Assembly: GCA_003222395.1 (NCBI GenBank)
Contig: QHWB01000033.1
Coordinates: forward strand, 124,001 to 188,000
Source: Acidobacteriota bacterium
GTDB lineage: Bacteria > Acidobacteriota > Vicinamibacteria > Vicinamibacterales > CAVVIG01
DNA length: 64,000 bases
Direction: 5' to 3'
Shown: positions 63,557 through 64,000 of the stretch, piece after piece
Position numbering within the stretch: the stretch's first letter is position 1
Layout of the letters: each line of letters opens with the position of its first letter
Made by a program: the position numbers and the translations under genes
The notes under the pieces: generated by a model
The model's database searches: none
What the model was told of the DNA's origin: nothing
What the model saw: the letters and a program-made list of their open reading frames with translations, nothing else

Positions 63557-64000
63557 CTACCACACCACGACGCCTCGCCCGCCGTCGGCTGATTCGAGCG
63601 CGGCGAGCGCGTCGTTGATCGCCGGCAGCGCGTAGGTGCGCGCGACCAGCTCGCGCAGCTTCAACCGGCCTTCCTGGAACAGCTGAACGAGCCTCGGAAT
63701 GTCCGTCGCCGGCCGGCCGGATCCGTACACCGATCCGATCAGGCGCTTCTCCTGCATCACGAACGGAAACATCGCGATCGTTCCCTGGCTGTCGGCGCGC
63801 GACAGCCCGGTGAGGACGACGGTGCCGCCTTTGCGCACCGATTCGAGCGCCGACGTCAACGTGGCGGGCGCACCGACCGTGTCGAACGCGAAATCGGCGC
63901 CGCGGCCGCCGGTCAGATCGCGAACGGCGGCGGCAACGCCGGTGGCGGCGTTAATCGCGTCGGTCGCTCCGAACTGACGCGCGAGGGCGAGCGGTCGATC
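63557..64000 (-). CDS. Zinc-type MDR oxidoreductase (3' part only)
   Basis: The C-terminal 147 codons of a medium-chain alcohol/quinone dehydrogenase; the 5' part lies beyond the window edge. The frame is open from base 64000 and includes the cofactor-domain strings FGATDAINAATGVAAAVRDL and GADFAFDTVGAP, then RKGGTVVLTGLSRADSQGTIAMF and a tail ending GRGVVVW. Frame is continuous to TAG at 63557-63559 region. Cofactor-binding motif itself is probably outside. A substrate cannot be named. Confidence 0.85.
   Translation of the reverse strand, partial: DRPLALARQFGATDAINAATGVAAAVRDLTGGRGADFAFDTVGAPATLTSALESVRKGGTVVLTGLSRADSQGTIAMFPFVMQEKRLIGSVYGSGRPATDIPRLVQLFQEGRLKLRELVARTYALPAINDALAALESADGGRGVVVW

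Overview
The window is 64 kb of high-GC bacterial chromosome, packed with genes: no intergenic stretch exceeds about 280 bases. The gene content points to a Gram-negative, heterotrophic member of the Acidobacteriota, most likely Vicinamibacteria (subdivision 6). The signs are four Oar-like TonB receptors with carboxypeptidase-regulatory domains, 'planctomycete-type' cytochrome c/DUF1549/DUF1553 plus DUF1501 pairs, many exported enzymes, and dispersed short palindromes and 7-8 bp tandem repeats. The taxon is an inference from gene content. I saw no rRNA, tRNA, CRISPR array, phage, integrase or insertion sequence.

Layout. 1-9 kb: two TonB receptors around a GntR regulator and a Tat-exported carboxylesterase. 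9-14.2 kb: a BNR-like lipoprotein, then an HD-GYP protein overlapping a membrane HD-GYP/GAF/GGDEF protein, and three small ORFs. 14.3-16.5 kb: an OsmC-family gene whose peroxidatic cysteine codon is UGA with a hairpin just downstream (a very likely selenoprotein), overlapping an ABC exporter pair. 16.6-25.7 kb: a heme/copper monooxygenase-like protein, a PSCyt1/DUF1549/DUF1553 protein with its DUF1501 partner, and a CehA/McbA-type PHP hydrolase. 25.7-29.8 kb: SDR and MFS pair, a hypothetical protein, and a short RecQ. 29.8-36.4 kb: two divergent operons that each pair an NHL-repeat, PAL-like protein with an amidase. 36.4-38 kb: a decaying MFS/DUF6351 operon. 38-49.5 kb: an AtoE-type transporter, two cytochrome/PHM-like/TPR fusions, a redoxin, a TonB receptor and a glycosyltransferase-TPR protein. 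49.5-54.5 kb: a TonB receptor and an ECF sigma operon whose sigma gene carries a frameshift. 54.5-64 kb: catabolic genes (thiolase, CoA-transferase, SDR, cyclase, sugar dehydrogenase, two MDR oxidoreductases, tannase-like esterase).

How it fits together. Much of the content is periplasmic or outer-membrane scavenging: TonB receptors, esterases, amidases, copper- and heme-dependent oxidations, and central CoA-linked breakdown. The most interesting loci are the OsmC selenoprotein candidate and the co-occurrence of PHM-like copper proteins, PAL-like NHL proteins and amidases, which could form an oxidative N-acylglycine (or similar amide) pathway. Three families of short tandem repeats and one family of dispersed palindromes lie between genes and, in several cases, inside reading frames. 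Three loci (36.4-37.9 kb, 53.2 kb, 63.3 kb) show gene decay.
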